DNA from: Rhizobium sp. Q54
Lineage (GTDB): Bacteria; Pseudomonadota; Alphaproteobacteria; Reyranellales; Reyranellaceae
DNA: 32,947 nt
Direction of reading: 5' to 3'
Assembly (NCBI GenBank): GCA_945903635.1
Contig: CAMDOT010000043.1
Coordinates: 1-32,947, forward strand
The notes beneath the pieces are model-generated. The model was not told the DNA's origin, did not search any database, and saw nothing but the letters and a program-made list of their open reading frames with translations. Below, piece after piece: positions 14,225 to 22,509 of this stretch (position 1 is the stretch's first letter; the number at the start of each line of letters is the position of its first letter). Made by a program: the position numbers and the translations under genes.

Positions 14225-15087
14225 CGGTCGTCACGCGTTTCGCCCCCAGCCCGACTGGCCTGCTACATCTCGGCAGCGCCTATTCGGCGCTGGTCGCCTG
14301 GACCCGGGCGCGCGAGGCCGGCGGCCGGTTCCTGGTGCGTATCGAGGACACCGACATCCGCCGCTGCCGGCGCGAATACGAGACCGCGATCCTGCAAGAC
14401 CTGAAATGGCTCGGCCTCAACTGGGATGGCGAGGTGCGGCGCCAGTCGGATCATTTCTCCGACTATGGCCGCGAACTCAACCGGCTGGGCGACCGCGGCC
14501 TGGTCTATCCCTGCTTCTGCAGCCGTGCGAAGATCGAGCGCGAGATCGCCGCGTCTGCCAGCGCTCCCCATGGCCCGCCACACGGACCTGATGGTCCCCT
14601 CTATCCGGGCACCTGCCGGCATGTGGCACCTGTCGAACGGAAGCGGCGCATCGCCGCCGGCCGCGAGTTCTGCATGCGTCTCGATTCGGCGCGTGCCGCC
14701 GCTACAGCAGGGCCCTGCGACTTCGTCGACGAGGGCCGTGGGCGGATCGAAGGCCGACCGTTGTTGATGGGCGACTTCGTCCTGGCCCGCAAGGACACGC
14801 CGACCAGCTACCACCTCGCCGTCACGGTCGACGACCAGCTGCAGGGCGTGACCCTGGTGACGCGAGGCGAGGACATCCTGCCCTCGACCCATATCCACGT
14901 GTTGCTGCAGCGCCTGCTGGGCTACGCCACGCCGCTCTATGCCCATCACCCGCTGATCACGGACGCCACCGGCCGCCGCCTGGCCAAGCGCGACCGGGAT
15001 CTCACCGTGCAGTCGCTGCGCGAAAGTGGCGTCAGTCCGGCAGATGTGCGCCGGCGCGCACTGGCGGCGGCGGGCCGGCAGGCCTAA
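14221..15087 (+). CDS. gluQ: Glutamyl-Q tRNA(Asp) synthetase
   Basis: Activates glutamate and attaches it to the queuosine base at position 34 of tRNA-Asp. At 288 aa it matches GluQRS and lacks the anticodon-binding domain of full GluRS. The class I signature is RFAPSPTGLLHLGSA (6-20). Zinc ligands are Cys98, Cys100, Tyr128 and Cys132 (PCFCSR and LYPGTCR). The KMSKS-equivalent loop is RLAKRD (253-258). The ATG at 14221 overlaps the nucleotidyltransferase stop, so translation is probably coupled. Its presence implies that the organism makes queuosine-modified tRNA. It sits in an operon with unrelated catabolic genes. Confidence 0.95.
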   Translation: MTVVTRFAPSPTGLLHLGSAYSALVAWTRAREAGGRFLVRIEDTDIRRCRREYETAILQDLKWLGLNWDGEVRRQSDHFSDYGRELNRLGDRGLVYPCFCSRAKIEREIAASASAPHGPPHGPDGPLYPGTCRHVAPVERKRRIAAGREFCMRLDSARAAATAGPCDFVDEGRGRIEGRPLLMGDFVLARKDTPTSYHLAVTVDDQLQGVTLVTRGEDILPSTHIHVLLQRLLGYATPLYAHHPLITDATGRRLAKRDRDLTVQSLRESGVSPADVRRRALAAAGRQA

Positions 15088-15096
15088 CATTCGGTC

Positions 15097-16254
15097 ATGG
15101 ACCGAACCGAAGAACTGGCCGTCGGGAGGCGGCTGCTCGGCCATATCGACGGCCGAACCACCGATCTCGCGGACTCCCTGTTCCGCAACCGCGTGATCGC
15201 CTACTCCTGCCGCGAGCGCGCCCGCCTCGAGCGCGACCGGTTGTTCCGCGACCAGCCGATGTTCATGGGGCTTTCGACGCGCCTCGCCAAGGCCGGGGAC
15301 TATGTCACCGAGGATGTGGCTGGCATGCCGGTGTTGATGACCCGCGGCGCCGACGGCGGCGTCAGGGCCTTCGCCAACATCTGCCGCCATCGCGGCGCAC
15401 CGGTGGCCGCGGGCTGCGGCAACGCACGGGTCTTCACCTGCCCTTATCACGCCTGGACGTACGATCTCGCCGGCAAGCTGCTGGGCACCACCGACAAGGT
15501 CGGCTTTGCCGGTCTCGATCTCGGCGCTCACGGCCTGGTGCGGCTGCCGGCAGCGGAGAAGCACGGCATGCTGTTCGTGCGGCCGAAGCCCGTGCAGCCG
15601 GGCGAGAGTCCGGAGATCGACGTCGACGCCAATCTCGGCGCGATCGCCCCCGACCTCGCCGCGCTCAAGCTCGAGACTTATCCGTTGTTCTCGGTTGATG
15701 TCGTGAAGCCGCGCATCAACTGGAAGTTCGCTATCGATACCTTCCTCGAGGTCTATCACGTCCCGCATCTGCATCGGAAAACCATCGGCCCGTACTTCAT
15801 CGGCAATGTCGGCACCTTCGACGGCGCCGGCCTGCACGGCCGCATGTGCGTTGCGCGCACCTCGATCGATTTGGTGCGCGGACTGCCCGAAGCCGAGCGC
15901 AACTACCGTCCGCACGTCATCTCGATCTACCAGCTCTTCCCCAATACCATCGTGATCTTTCAGGTCGACCACATCGAGATCTGGCGCGCCTTCCCCGGCC
16001 GCGACGACCCCAGCCACTGCGAGGTCGAGATGACGATCTACCGGCCCGCAGTCACGGATAAGTCTGATGCCTACTGGGAGAAGAACCGCGACATCGCCAT
16101 CCGCACGGTGATGGAGGAGGATTTCCCACTGGGTGAGCGCATGCAGATCGGTTTCGAATCGGGCGTCACCGAAGAGGTGATCTACGGCCGCAACGAACCG
16201 TCGCTGGTCCATTTTCACAGCTCGATCCGCGCCGCCCTCGGCGCCCAGGCGTAA
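15097..16254 (+). CDS. Rieske non-haem iron oxygenase, alpha subunit
   Basis: Oxygenase of 385 aa. The Rieske [2Fe-2S] cluster ligands are Cys96-x-His98 (CRHRG) and Cys115-x2-His118 (CPYHAW). The mononuclear iron site is in DTFLEVYHVPHLH (214-226), with His221 and His224 or His226; a later Asp in the NRDIAIRTVMEEDF region should complete the triad. The usual ENYLE start of this helix is replaced by DTFLE. Family members hydroxylate aromatics or demethylate methoxy- and N-methyl compounds. No ferredoxin or reductase is adjacent, so electron donors must come from elsewhere. It starts 9 nt after gluQ with no obvious Shine-Dalgarno. The SDR and MetE-like genes follow within 10 nt or by overlap. 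Confidence 0.93.
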   Translation: MDRTEELAVGRRLLGHIDGRTTDLADSLFRNRVIAYSCRERARLERDRLFRDQPMFMGLSTRLAKAGDYVTEDVAGMPVLMTRGADGGVRAFANICRHRGAPVAAGCGNARVFTCPYHAWTYDLAGKLLGTTDKVGFAGLDLGAHGLVRLPAAEKHGMLFVRPKPVQPGESPEIDVDANLGAIAPDLAALKLETYPLFSVDVVKPRINWKFAIDTFLEVYHVPHLHRKTIGPYFIGNVGTFDGAGLHGRMCVARTSIDLVRGLPEAERNYRPHVISIYQLFPNTIVIFQVDHIEIWRAFPGRDDPSHCEVEMTIYRPAVTDKSDAYWEKNRDIAIRTVMEEDFPLGERMQIGFESGVTEEVIYGRNEPSLVHFHSSIRAALGAQA

Positions 16255-16264
16255 GGGCAGGGTC

Positions 16265-17050
16265 ATGACCACGGCCGAGCGGCTGCCCGACTTTCCGGTG
16301 GGCGGCTGCGCCGTAGTGATCGGCGGTTCGGGCGGCATCGGCCGTGCTATCGCCGTCCAGCTCGCCGGACGCGGCTGTGACGTGGCATTCAGCTACTTCA
16401 AGGGCACCGCGCGGGCCAACGAGACGGCCTCACTGGTGCGCAGCGCTGGCCAGGAGGTGCATGTCGGCAAGGTCGATCTGCGTGAGGAGGCCGAGGTGCG
16501 CCGCTTCGTCGACGAGGCGGCCCAGCACTTCGGCGGCGTGCATACCGCGGTCTATGCCGCCGGTCCCTACATCCCGATGCGCTTCATTAGCCAGCAGCCG
16601 GCCGCGGCCTTCCGCGAGGTCATGGAGCACGACACCTTCGGCTGCTTCAACCTGATCCAGGCGGTGTTGCCGCATCTGCGCACGGCCAAGGGCAGTTTTA
16701 CCGCCCTCGTGACGCCGGCCATCCGCCGCTACGCCGCCCGCGACATCCTGAGTGCGGCACCCAAGGCCGCGATCGAGGCGCTGGTGAAGGGCCTGGCTGC
16801 CGAGGAGGGCCGCTTTGGCGTGCGCGCCAATGCGGTCGGTGTCGGCGTCATCACCGACGGGCTCTATCATGCGTTGGTGGAGCGCGGCGACTTCGACCAG
16901 CGTTTCCTCGACGCCTCGCGCCAGGTCATGGCGTTGAAGCGCCTCGGCACGGCGGACGAGGTCGCGGAGGGCGTGGTCTTTCTCGCGTCTTCGCGCGCCC
17001 GCTGGATCACCGGACAAACGTTGATGATCGACGGAGGATACGCCTTATGA
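16265..17050 (+). CDS. Short-chain dehydrogenase/reductase-like protein lacking the catalytic Tyr
   Basis: Rossmann-fold protein of 261 aa. The nucleotide-binding motif GGSGGIG is at 20-26, and the C-terminal GQTLMIDGGYAL ending is typical of classical SDRs. The active site is unusual. Where most SDRs have Y-S-A-S-K, this has S163-A-A-P-K167, so Lys is kept but Tyr is Ser. The NAAG motif is YAAG (97-100), and the catalytic Ser strand reads LVTPAIRR. It may have an altered mechanism, a binding-only role or another reaction. It starts 10 nt after the Rieske gene and its stop overlaps the next start (ATGA), so it is part of the same operon. Confidence 0.9.
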   Translation: MTTAERLPDFPVGGCAVVIGGSGGIGRAIAVQLAGRGCDVAFSYFKGTARANETASLVRSAGQEVHVGKVDLREEAEVRRFVDEAAQHFGGVHTAVYAAGPYIPMRFISQQPAAAFREVMEHDTFGCFNLIQAVLPHLRTAKGSFTALVTPAIRRYAARDILSAAPKAAIEALVKGLAAEEGRFGVRANAVGVGVITDGLYHALVERGDFDQRFLDASRQVMALKRLGTADEVAEGVVFLASSRARWITGQTLMIDGGYAL

Positions 17051-18147
17051 ATCGCACCAAGCCGCCGTTTCGCGCGGATCAAGTGGGCAGCCTGCTGCGC
17101 AGTGCGCCGGTCAAAGAGGCGCGAACAAGGCGCGCGACGGCTGAGTTCACGCCGGCGCAACTGAAGGCGGTCGAGGATGCCGAGATCGCCAAGCTGGTGG
17201 CCAAACAAGAGGCCGTCGGGCTGCAGGGTGTGACCGACGGCGAGTTCCGCCGTTCGTGGTGGCACTACGATTTCCTGGCCGGCCTCGAGGGCGTCGAGCT
17301 GGTGAGCGTGACTCAAGGGCTGCAGTTCAAGGGCACGCAAACCAAGGCCGAGGGTTTGCACGTCCACGGCAAGATCGACTTCGCCCATCATCCGATGATC
17401 GAGCATTTCAAGTTCCTGAAGTCGGTGGCGAAAGCCACGCCCAAGATGACGATCCCGTCGCCCACGGCACTGCACTATCGCGGCGGCCGGGCGGCGATCG
17501 AGACGTCTGCTTATCCCGAGATGGAGCCGTTCTTCGAGGATCTCGGAAAGGCCTATGCCAAGGCGGTGCGGGCCTTCGGCGAAGCGGGCTGCACCTACCT
17601 GCAGCTCGACGAGGTGTTCGTGGCCTATCTCTGCGACCCGGCGCAGCGTGACTATCTGCGCGGCCGTGGCGACGATCCCGACAAGCTCCTGCACGTCTAT
17701 GCCGACTTGGTGAATGCGGCGGTCTCGGGCCGTACGCCCGGGATGACCATCTCCATGCATCTCTGCCGCGGCAATTTCCGCTCAACCTGGATGGCGCAAG
17801 GTGGCTATGAGCCAGTGGCTGACGTGCTGTTCAACAAGATGGGCGTCGATGCCTATTTCATGGAATACGACAGCGAGCGCGCCGGCGGCTTCGAACCGCT
17901 GCGGCTTCTGCCCAAGAACAAGCATGCCGTGCTCGGCATCATGACTTCCAAGACCGGTGCGCTGGAGAGCAAGGATCAGCTGAAACGCCGCCTCGACGAG
18001 GCATCGAAGTTCACATCCCTCGATCAGCTCTGCCTCTCGCCGCAATGCGGCTTCGCCAGCACGGAAGAGGGCAACCTCCTGGCGGAGGAAGAGCAGTGGG
18101 CCAAGCTCGCGCGCTGCGTCGAGGTGGCGAAAGAGGTGTGGGGCTGA
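17047..18147 (+). CDS. Short cobalamin-independent methionine synthase-like methyltransferase (MetE C-terminal domain family)
   Basis: Single (beta/alpha)8-barrel protein of 366 aa that resembles the catalytic half of MetE and lacks its N-terminal folate-binding half. The zinc ligands are visible: His238 and Cys240 in HLCRGN, Glu273 in FMEYD and Cys334 in SPQCGF. The Glu-to-Cys spacing of 61 equals that of E. coli MetE (Glu665 to Cys726). The substrate-binding LQLDE (186-190) is present. Members transfer a methyl group to homocysteine or another thiol from a methyl donor that is often not folate. The ATG at 17047 overlaps the SDR stop. Placement after a Rieske oxygenase suggests handling of a methyl group released in catabolism (inference). 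Confidence 0.9.
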   Translation: MNRTKPPFRADQVGSLLRSAPVKEARTRRATAEFTPAQLKAVEDAEIAKLVAKQEAVGLQGVTDGEFRRSWWHYDFLAGLEGVELVSVTQGLQFKGTQTKAEGLHVHGKIDFAHHPMIEHFKFLKSVAKATPKMTIPSPTALHYRGGRAAIETSAYPEMEPFFEDLGKAYAKAVRAFGEAGCTYLQLDEVFVAYLCDPAQRDYLRGRGDDPDKLLHVYADLVNAAVSGRTPGMTISMHLCRGNFRSTWMAQGGYEPVADVLFNKMGVDAYFMEYDSERAGGFEPLRLLPKNKHAVLGIMTSKTGALESKDQLKRRLDEASKFTSLDQLCLSPQCGFASTEEGNLLAEEEQWAKLARCVEVAKEVWG

Positions 18148-18150
18148 GCC

Positions 18151-18705
18151 TCACTGCCTTTCGAGCGCTTTGAGTACTTCGACCTGCACAGTGTTCGATT
18201 CAAGGAACTCGCGCGCCAGCCTGCGCTTGGCCGGGTCGCGGGCATCGCCGTCGACGATCGCGGTGAGGAGATCGCAGTTATAGGGAATGGCGATGGCTTC
18301 GCCGTAGCGAAGCGCCCCGTTGTGCCGCTTGTGCACGTAGACGCGCGCGCGGCCGAAGGTGTCGGTGACGCGGACGCGCTCACCGGGGCCGACCGGAACG
18401 AACCGGGGATCGAGGATGCGGACGTCGATCGCGCGCTCCAGCGCCTCGTCGGTCGCGATGCCGTCGGGGCAGTCCCCCTTGGGACCCAGCGTCATCCACA
18501 CATAGACGTCGTGTTCATCGCCGCTATAGGCCCGTCCGGGTGGCGCGCGGTCGGCCGGGAACGGCCAGGTGAACGGCCGCCAGCCCTCGCGGTCGGTGAA
18601 GCCCAGGGACATCTGCCGTTCGGCCAGCCAGCCGATGCCGCCCAGCACGGCGACCTGCGCTCCGGCCCATGCCAGATAGGTGAGCGTTTGGCGGCTGAGC
18701 TTCAT
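18151..18705 (-). CDS. Membrane-anchored protein of unknown function
   Basis: Unrecognised protein of 184 aa. One hydrophobic segment at about 8-29 (LTYLAWAGAQVAVLGGIGWL) is either an uncleaved N-terminal anchor or a signal peptide. The remainder is soluble, probably periplasmic, with two Cys (about 80 and 143). No catalytic motif stands out. The ATG at 18705 is preferred because the hydrophobic helix begins there. The open frame extending to 19224 would run through the divergent YfdX gene and its leader. The gene converges on the MetE-like gene with 3 nt between stops and is divergent from the YfdX gene, leaving a 199-nt shared upstream region. Confidence 0.75.
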   Translation of the reverse strand: MKLSRQTLTYLAWAGAQVAVLGGIGWLAERQMSLGFTDREGWRPFTWPFPADRAPPGRAYSGDEHDVYVWMTLGPKGDCPDGIATDEALERAIDVRILDPRFVPVGPGERVRVTDTFGRARVYVHKRHNGALRYGEAIAIPYNCDLLTAIVDGDARDPAKRRLAREFLESNTVQVEVLKALERQ

Positions 18706-18775
18706 GCCGTCTCGTCGCCGGATATGGGCTGGCCCCGTGGCATCGCATCCCCTCAATAGCTCCTGCAGCCTGACG

Positions 18776-18799
18776 CAGGATTGAAAATCGTCAATCCTG
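18776..18799. promoter_or_regulatory. 9-bp inverted repeat upstream of the YfdX-family gene
   Basis: CAGGATTGA (18776-18784) and TCAATCCTG (18791-18799) are perfect inverted arms around 6 nt. It lies about 105 nt before the YfdX start and 71 nt before the divergent gene at 18705. Size and symmetry fit a dimeric regulator's operator, or a leader hairpin. It does not resemble the E. coli EvgA box. Confidence 0.5.
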
Positions 18800-18904
18800 G
18801 AGAAAGGCCGGCGGAAAGCCGTCCCTGCTACCCCTCGAGGACGAGCCCGACGCAACCCTGCGGACCGTGCGGGGCCGACCGGCCGCTCGAAGAGGAGAGC
18901 AACC

Positions 18905-19612
18905 ATGAGGATTTCAACAGGTATCGTCGCGGCATTGCTGGGAACCACCATGCTTGCGGGCGCCGTCTCCGCCCAGCAGACGCCGGCGGCTCCCGCTCCG
19001 ACGACACAGCAGAAGGCCGAGGCAGCGCGCGACTTCATGAAGCTGTCGGCCGACGGCGCCGTCGCCTTCCGCACCCTGCATATGGCGCGCCTTGCCATTT
19101 TCGAGGCCGATCCGGTCGCGGCGAAGAAGCTGCTCGCCGACACGCGTGCCGCCCTCGCCAAGGCCAAGGTCGACTCGACCGCCTTCGTGAAGGCGGAAGC
19201 CGAGCTCAAGGCGCCGAAGGGCATGAACGTCCCGGCCGCCGCCCCCGCCGCTGCATCTGGCCCGGCCGCCGCCTGGCTGCCGATCGACGGTCAGCTCACG
19301 CTGGGCGAGGACTTCGTGGCAACGCCTGTGAAAGCCGCGGCGGTTGCCGAGGCGAACAAGCATCTCGAGAAGGGCCAGCGCAAGGAAGCCATCGAGAAGC
19401 TGAAGCTGGCCGACGTCAACGTGGTGTTCACGATGGCCCTGGCGCCGCTCGACCGCACGATGGCTGACGTCGACATGGCGGCCAAGCTCATGGACGAGGG
19501 CAAGTACTACGAAGCCAATGCCGTCATGAAGAAGGCCGAAGACGGCGTCCGCTACGACTCGGTCGCGGCCATCGCCGTGCCGCAGAAGGCGGAAGAGAAG
19601 AAGACGCAGTAA
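18905..19612 (+). CDS. YfdX family protein, secreted
   Basis: Protein of 235 aa with a Sec signal peptide (about 1-23, cleavage after AVSA), so periplasmic. The YfdX domain spans about 35-225: MARLAIFEADPVAAKKLL near 60-77, WLPIDGQLTLGEDFVATPVK, then HLEKGQRKEAIEKLKLADVN and LMDEGKYYEANAVMKKAEDG, all characteristic of the family. In enterobacteria YfdX is linked to acid or stress responses, and its biochemical role is not settled. An Ala/Pro-rich linker precedes the WLPIDG segment. GAGGAGAG precedes the ATG by 6 nt. The gene is monocistronic, with its own upstream inverted repeat and a strong terminator. Confidence 0.93.
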   Translation: MRISTGIVAALLGTTMLAGAVSAQQTPAAPAPTTQQKAEAARDFMKLSADGAVAFRTLHMARLAIFEADPVAAKKLLADTRAALAKAKVDSTAFVKAEAELKAPKGMNVPAAAPAAASGPAAAWLPIDGQLTLGEDFVATPVKAAAVAEANKHLEKGQRKEAIEKLKLADVNVVFTMALAPLDRTMADVDMAAKLMDEGKYYEANAVMKKAEDGVRYDSVAAIAVPQKAEEKKTQ

Positions 19613-19633
19613 CCGCTGCAATCAGGAAGACGG

Positions 19634-19668
19634 GATCGCCGGCCGGCTCGGGCCGGCGATCTTTTTTT
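19634..19668 (+). terminator. Strong rho-independent terminator after the YfdX gene
   Basis: GATCGCCGGCC (19634-19644) and GGCCGGCGATC (19651-19661) form a perfect 11-bp GC-rich stem with a 6-nt loop, followed directly by seven T residues (19662-19668). It sits 21 nt after the YfdX stop and ends 10 nt before the stop of the convergent amidase. The T-run is on the plus strand only. Confidence 0.95.
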
Positions 19669-19678
19669 GGGCGTGCGC

Positions 19679-21100
19679 TCAGATCTGGTGCGCCATCGGT
19701 GGCGCCGGGATCGGACGCACGCGCTCGTAGGCTGCCGCCGCGCGCAGCACCAGCGCATCGCGCGCGTGGCCGCCCACGATCTGCAGGCCGATCGGGAGGC
19801 CCTCGCGGTCGAGGCCGCAGGGAATGGTGGCGGCGGGCTGGCGCGTCAGGTTGAAGGTGAGGGTGAAGGGCGTCCAGCCGATGTCGACGCCGTCGCCACC
19901 CCAGGCGCCGTTCTCATTCACCGCGAAGGCCGTCATCGGCATCGTGGGCGTGAGCAGCAGATCGTACTTGGCCATGAACTGGTTCATGATGACGCCGACC
20001 TGTTGGCGCTGATGGATGGCGGTCACAACCGCCTCCTGGCCTAGATTGGCGCCATGCTCGGCGGCCTTGAGCAGGCCCGGGTCCATCATGGCCCGCTTCT
20101 CGGGACTGAAGGTCTTCACCAGGATAGCCACGTTCGACTGCCAGTGCGCGTTCAGGATGCGGCGCGGGTCGAGACCCTGCAAGTCGGGAGAGTCTTCGAT
20201 CACCTTGGCGCCCAGCGTCTTGAACACCTTGGCGGCGTGCTCGACGGCGACAGCCACGTCGCGGTCGATCTTGTCACGTTCGACGAAACCCAAGGTGGGC
20301 GAATAGGCGATGCGCAGGTTCTTCACACCCTTGTCGAAGCCCTTCAGGTAGTCCTCGGCATCGTCGGGGCGGCCGTAGAGATCGCGGCTGTCGGGCCGCG
20401 CCATCACGTTCATCATCATCGCGGCGTCGCGCACGGTGCGGGTCATCGGCCCGATGTGCGAGAGCGTGCCCTGTGCCGAGGGCGGCCACAGTGGCACGCG
20501 CGCCTGCGTGGGTTTCAGGCCAAAGAGCCCGCTGAACGAGCAGGGGATGCGGACCGAGCCCGCGCCGTCGGTGCCGACCGCGAGATTGCCCATGCCGACC
20601 GCTTCGGCGGCACATCCGCCGCCCGACGAGCCGCCAGGCGTGCGGCCGATCTTCCACGGATTGTGCGTGGCGCCGTAGAGGCCCGAATCGGTCACACCCT
20701 TCCAGCCGTATTCCGGCGAGGTCGTCTTGCCGAGCAGCACCGTGCCCGCCTCGCGCAGGCGCTGGCCCACCGGCGAGTCGACGGTCCAGGGGCCATCGGG
20801 ATCGGTGGCGAGGCTGCCCATGCGCGTCGGCATGCCCTTGGTCAGCACCATGTCCTTGATGGTGATGGGCACGCCGTCGATGTCGCTCAGCCGCTTGCCG
20901 CCCTTCTTCCAGCGCTTCTCCGAGGCGCGCGCGGCACGCAGCGCCATGTCGGGGTCGAGATGCTGGAAGGCGTTGAGCTGGCCGTTGAAGGTATCGACGC
21001 GGGCGAGTGCTGCCTTGGCCGCCTCGACCGGCGAGGCCTTGCGCGCCTTGTAGAGCTTCACCAGCTCGTGGGCCGGCATCATTGCGAGATCGGCGGTCAT
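19679..21100 (-). CDS. Amidase (amidase-signature family), copy 2
   Basis: Cytoplasmic hydrolase of 473 aa that cleaves a C-N amide bond. The Ser-cisSer-Lys triad is present: Lys82 (ITIKDM), cis-Ser158 (TPGGSSGGG) and nucleophile Ser182 (GTDGAGSVRIP). I chose the ATG at 21100 over a GTG one codon earlier. It overlaps the upstream amidase stop as TGATG and has GGAG 8 nt upstream. It is the last gene of the TPR-amidase-amidase operon. It shares its N-terminus (MTADL), the K-A-S-P-V-E segment and overall length with its neighbour, so the two are tandem paralogs, clearly diverged. The substrate cannot be told from the sequence. Confidence 0.94.
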   Translation of the reverse strand: MTADLAMMPAHELVKLYKARKASPVEAAKAALARVDTFNGQLNAFQHLDPDMALRAARASEKRWKKGGKRLSDIDGVPITIKDMVLTKGMPTRMGSLATDPDGPWTVDSPVGQRLREAGTVLLGKTTSPEYGWKGVTDSGLYGATHNPWKIGRTPGGSSGGGCAAEAVGMGNLAVGTDGAGSVRIPCSFSGLFGLKPTQARVPLWPPSAQGTLSHIGPMTRTVRDAAMMMNVMARPDSRDLYGRPDDAEDYLKGFDKGVKNLRIAYSPTLGFVERDKIDRDVAVAVEHAAKVFKTLGAKVIEDSPDLQGLDPRRILNAHWQSNVAILVKTFSPEKRAMMDPGLLKAAEHGANLGQEAVVTAIHQRQQVGVIMNQFMAKYDLLLTPTMPMTAFAVNENGAWGGDGVDIGWTPFTLTFNLTRQPAATIPCGLDREGLPIGLQIVGGHARDALVLRAAAAYERVRPIPAPPMAHQI

Positions 21101-22509
21101 CACTTGGTCTCCGGAAGAACGGGGAATTTCAGCGGATAGGCTTCAGCGTACCGGGCGGCGGCGCGCAGAACGAGCGCGTCCCTGTAGTGGCCCGACACGA
21201 TCTGCAGTCCGACTGGCAGGCCTTCGCTGCTGAGCCCGCAGGGCACGGTCGCCGCGGGATGGCGCGTGAGGTTGAACTGCGACGTGTAGGGCGACCACTG
21301 CATGTTGGGTTTGCCGTCCGGTCCGTCGGGCAGGTTCTTGCCGGCGGCGAAGGGCTGTACGGCGACCGTGGGCGTGAGCAGCAGGTCGTATTTGGCGAAG
21401 AACAGGTTCCAGGCGATGGCCAGTTCGCGCCGCGTCACCTGCGCGTTGACCACGTCCTGCAATGAATAGCGCAGGCCCGCCTTGGCGCCAGCCAGGAGAT
21501 TGGGATCGAACTCTCCGTGGCGGTTTTCCGGATAGAGTTGCAGCAGCCGCTGGAGTGCGGCCAGCCAATGGATCACGAAGGCGCGGCCGGCTTCGGGATA
21601 GGAGAAGGGCGCCTCGACTTCCTCGACCTTGCAGCCCAGCGCTTCGAACTGCTTTGCCGCCTTGGTGACCATCGCGGCCACTTCGATATCGAGCGGATGA
21701 TGGCCGAAGCGCAGCACGAAGCCCACTTTCAGCTTCTTCAGCTTGCCGTCGAGCTTCTTCGCATAGTCGACGCCGTCGGCCGGCAGGCTGAAAGGGTCGC
21801 GCGCGTCAGGCCGGGCGATGGCATTCATCATCAGCGCACAGTCGAGTGCGGTGCGGGCCATCGGCCCTGTATTGGCGAGATCGCCGGTCATCGACGGCGG
21901 CCAGGCGGGGATGCGGCCGAATGTGGCCTTTAGGCCAACGAGGCCGTTGAAGCTTCCCGGGATGCGCACCGAGCCGCCGCCGTCGGTGCCGATGGCGATC
22001 GGACCGAGGCCGGCGGCCACCGCGGCGCCGGCGCCGCCCGACGAGCCGCCCGGCGTGCGCTCGGTGTTCCATGGATTGCGCGAGATGCCGTGCAGCGGCG
22101 AATCGGTCACGCCCTTGTGGCCGTATTCCGAACTGGTGCTCTGGGCGAAGACGATGGCGCCGGCCTCGCGCAGGCGTGCGACAGCGGGCGCGTCCGCATC
22201 CGTCGGTGTCTTGTCGCTGAGCTTGCTGCCCATGCTGTGCGCCCAGCCTTTTACGCGCACCAGCTCCTTGATCGATACGGGCACGCCGTCGAGCGGCGAC
22301 AGCGGCTTGCCCTTCTTCCAGCGCCGCTCCGAGGCGCGGGCGGCGGAGAGCGAGGCCTCGGCATCAACGCGGCAAAGCGCATTGATTTGTGGACCGAGCT
22401 TCCCGGCCCGCGCCAGAACGGCCTTCATGGTCTCGACCGGCGAGGCCTTGCCCTTGGCGTAGAGCCGGGCGAGCCGGGCCGCCGTCGCTTGCGTGAGATC
22501 GGCGGTCAT
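21100..22509 (-). CDS. Amidase (amidase-signature family), copy 1
   Basis: Amidase-signature enzyme of 469 aa. The triad is Lys81 (VSIKEL), cis-Ser156 (TPGGSSGGAG) and nucleophile Ser180 (GTDGGGSVRIP). Family length is normal. The ATG at 22509 overlaps the TPR gene stop as ATGA, with GGAG 7-8 nt before it. An open frame extending to 22872 lies inside the TPR gene and is not used. It is a tandem paralog of the downstream amidase and is translationally coupled to it. The divergent neighbours are TctC-type binding proteins, which suggests that the imported compound or its relative is the amide hydrolysed here. That link is inference. Confidence 0.94.
   Translation of the reverse strand: MTADLTQATAARLARLYAKGKASPVETMKAVLARAGKLGPQINALCRVDAEASLSAARASERRWKKGKPLSPLDGVPVSIKELVRVKGWAHSMGSKLSDKTPTDADAPAVARLREAGAIVFAQSTSSEYGHKGVTDSPLHGISRNPWNTERTPGGSSGGAGAAVAAGLGPIAIGTDGGGSVRIPGSFNGLVGLKATFGRIPAWPPSMTGDLANTGPMARTALDCALMMNAIARPDARDPFSLPADGVDYAKKLDGKLKKLKVGFVLRFGHHPLDIEVAAMVTKAAKQFEALGCKVEEVEAPFSYPEAGRAFVIHWLAALQRLLQLYPENRHGEFDPNLLAGAKAGLRYSLQDVVNAQVTRRELAIAWNLFFAKYDLLLTPTVAVQPFAAGKNLPDGPDGKPNMQWSPYTSQFNLTRHPAATVPCGLSSEGLPVGLQIVSGHYRDALVLRAAARYAEAYPLKFPVLPETK

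Noticed and set aside
14263..16338. Minus-strand open frame of 691 codons across gluQ and the Rieske gene
   Set aside because: It spans two well-identified genes on the opposite strand; the long frame results from high GC at third codon positions.
20054..21139. Plus-strand open frame of 361 codons opposite the amidase
   Set aside because: Shadow frame over a gene with an intact catalytic triad.
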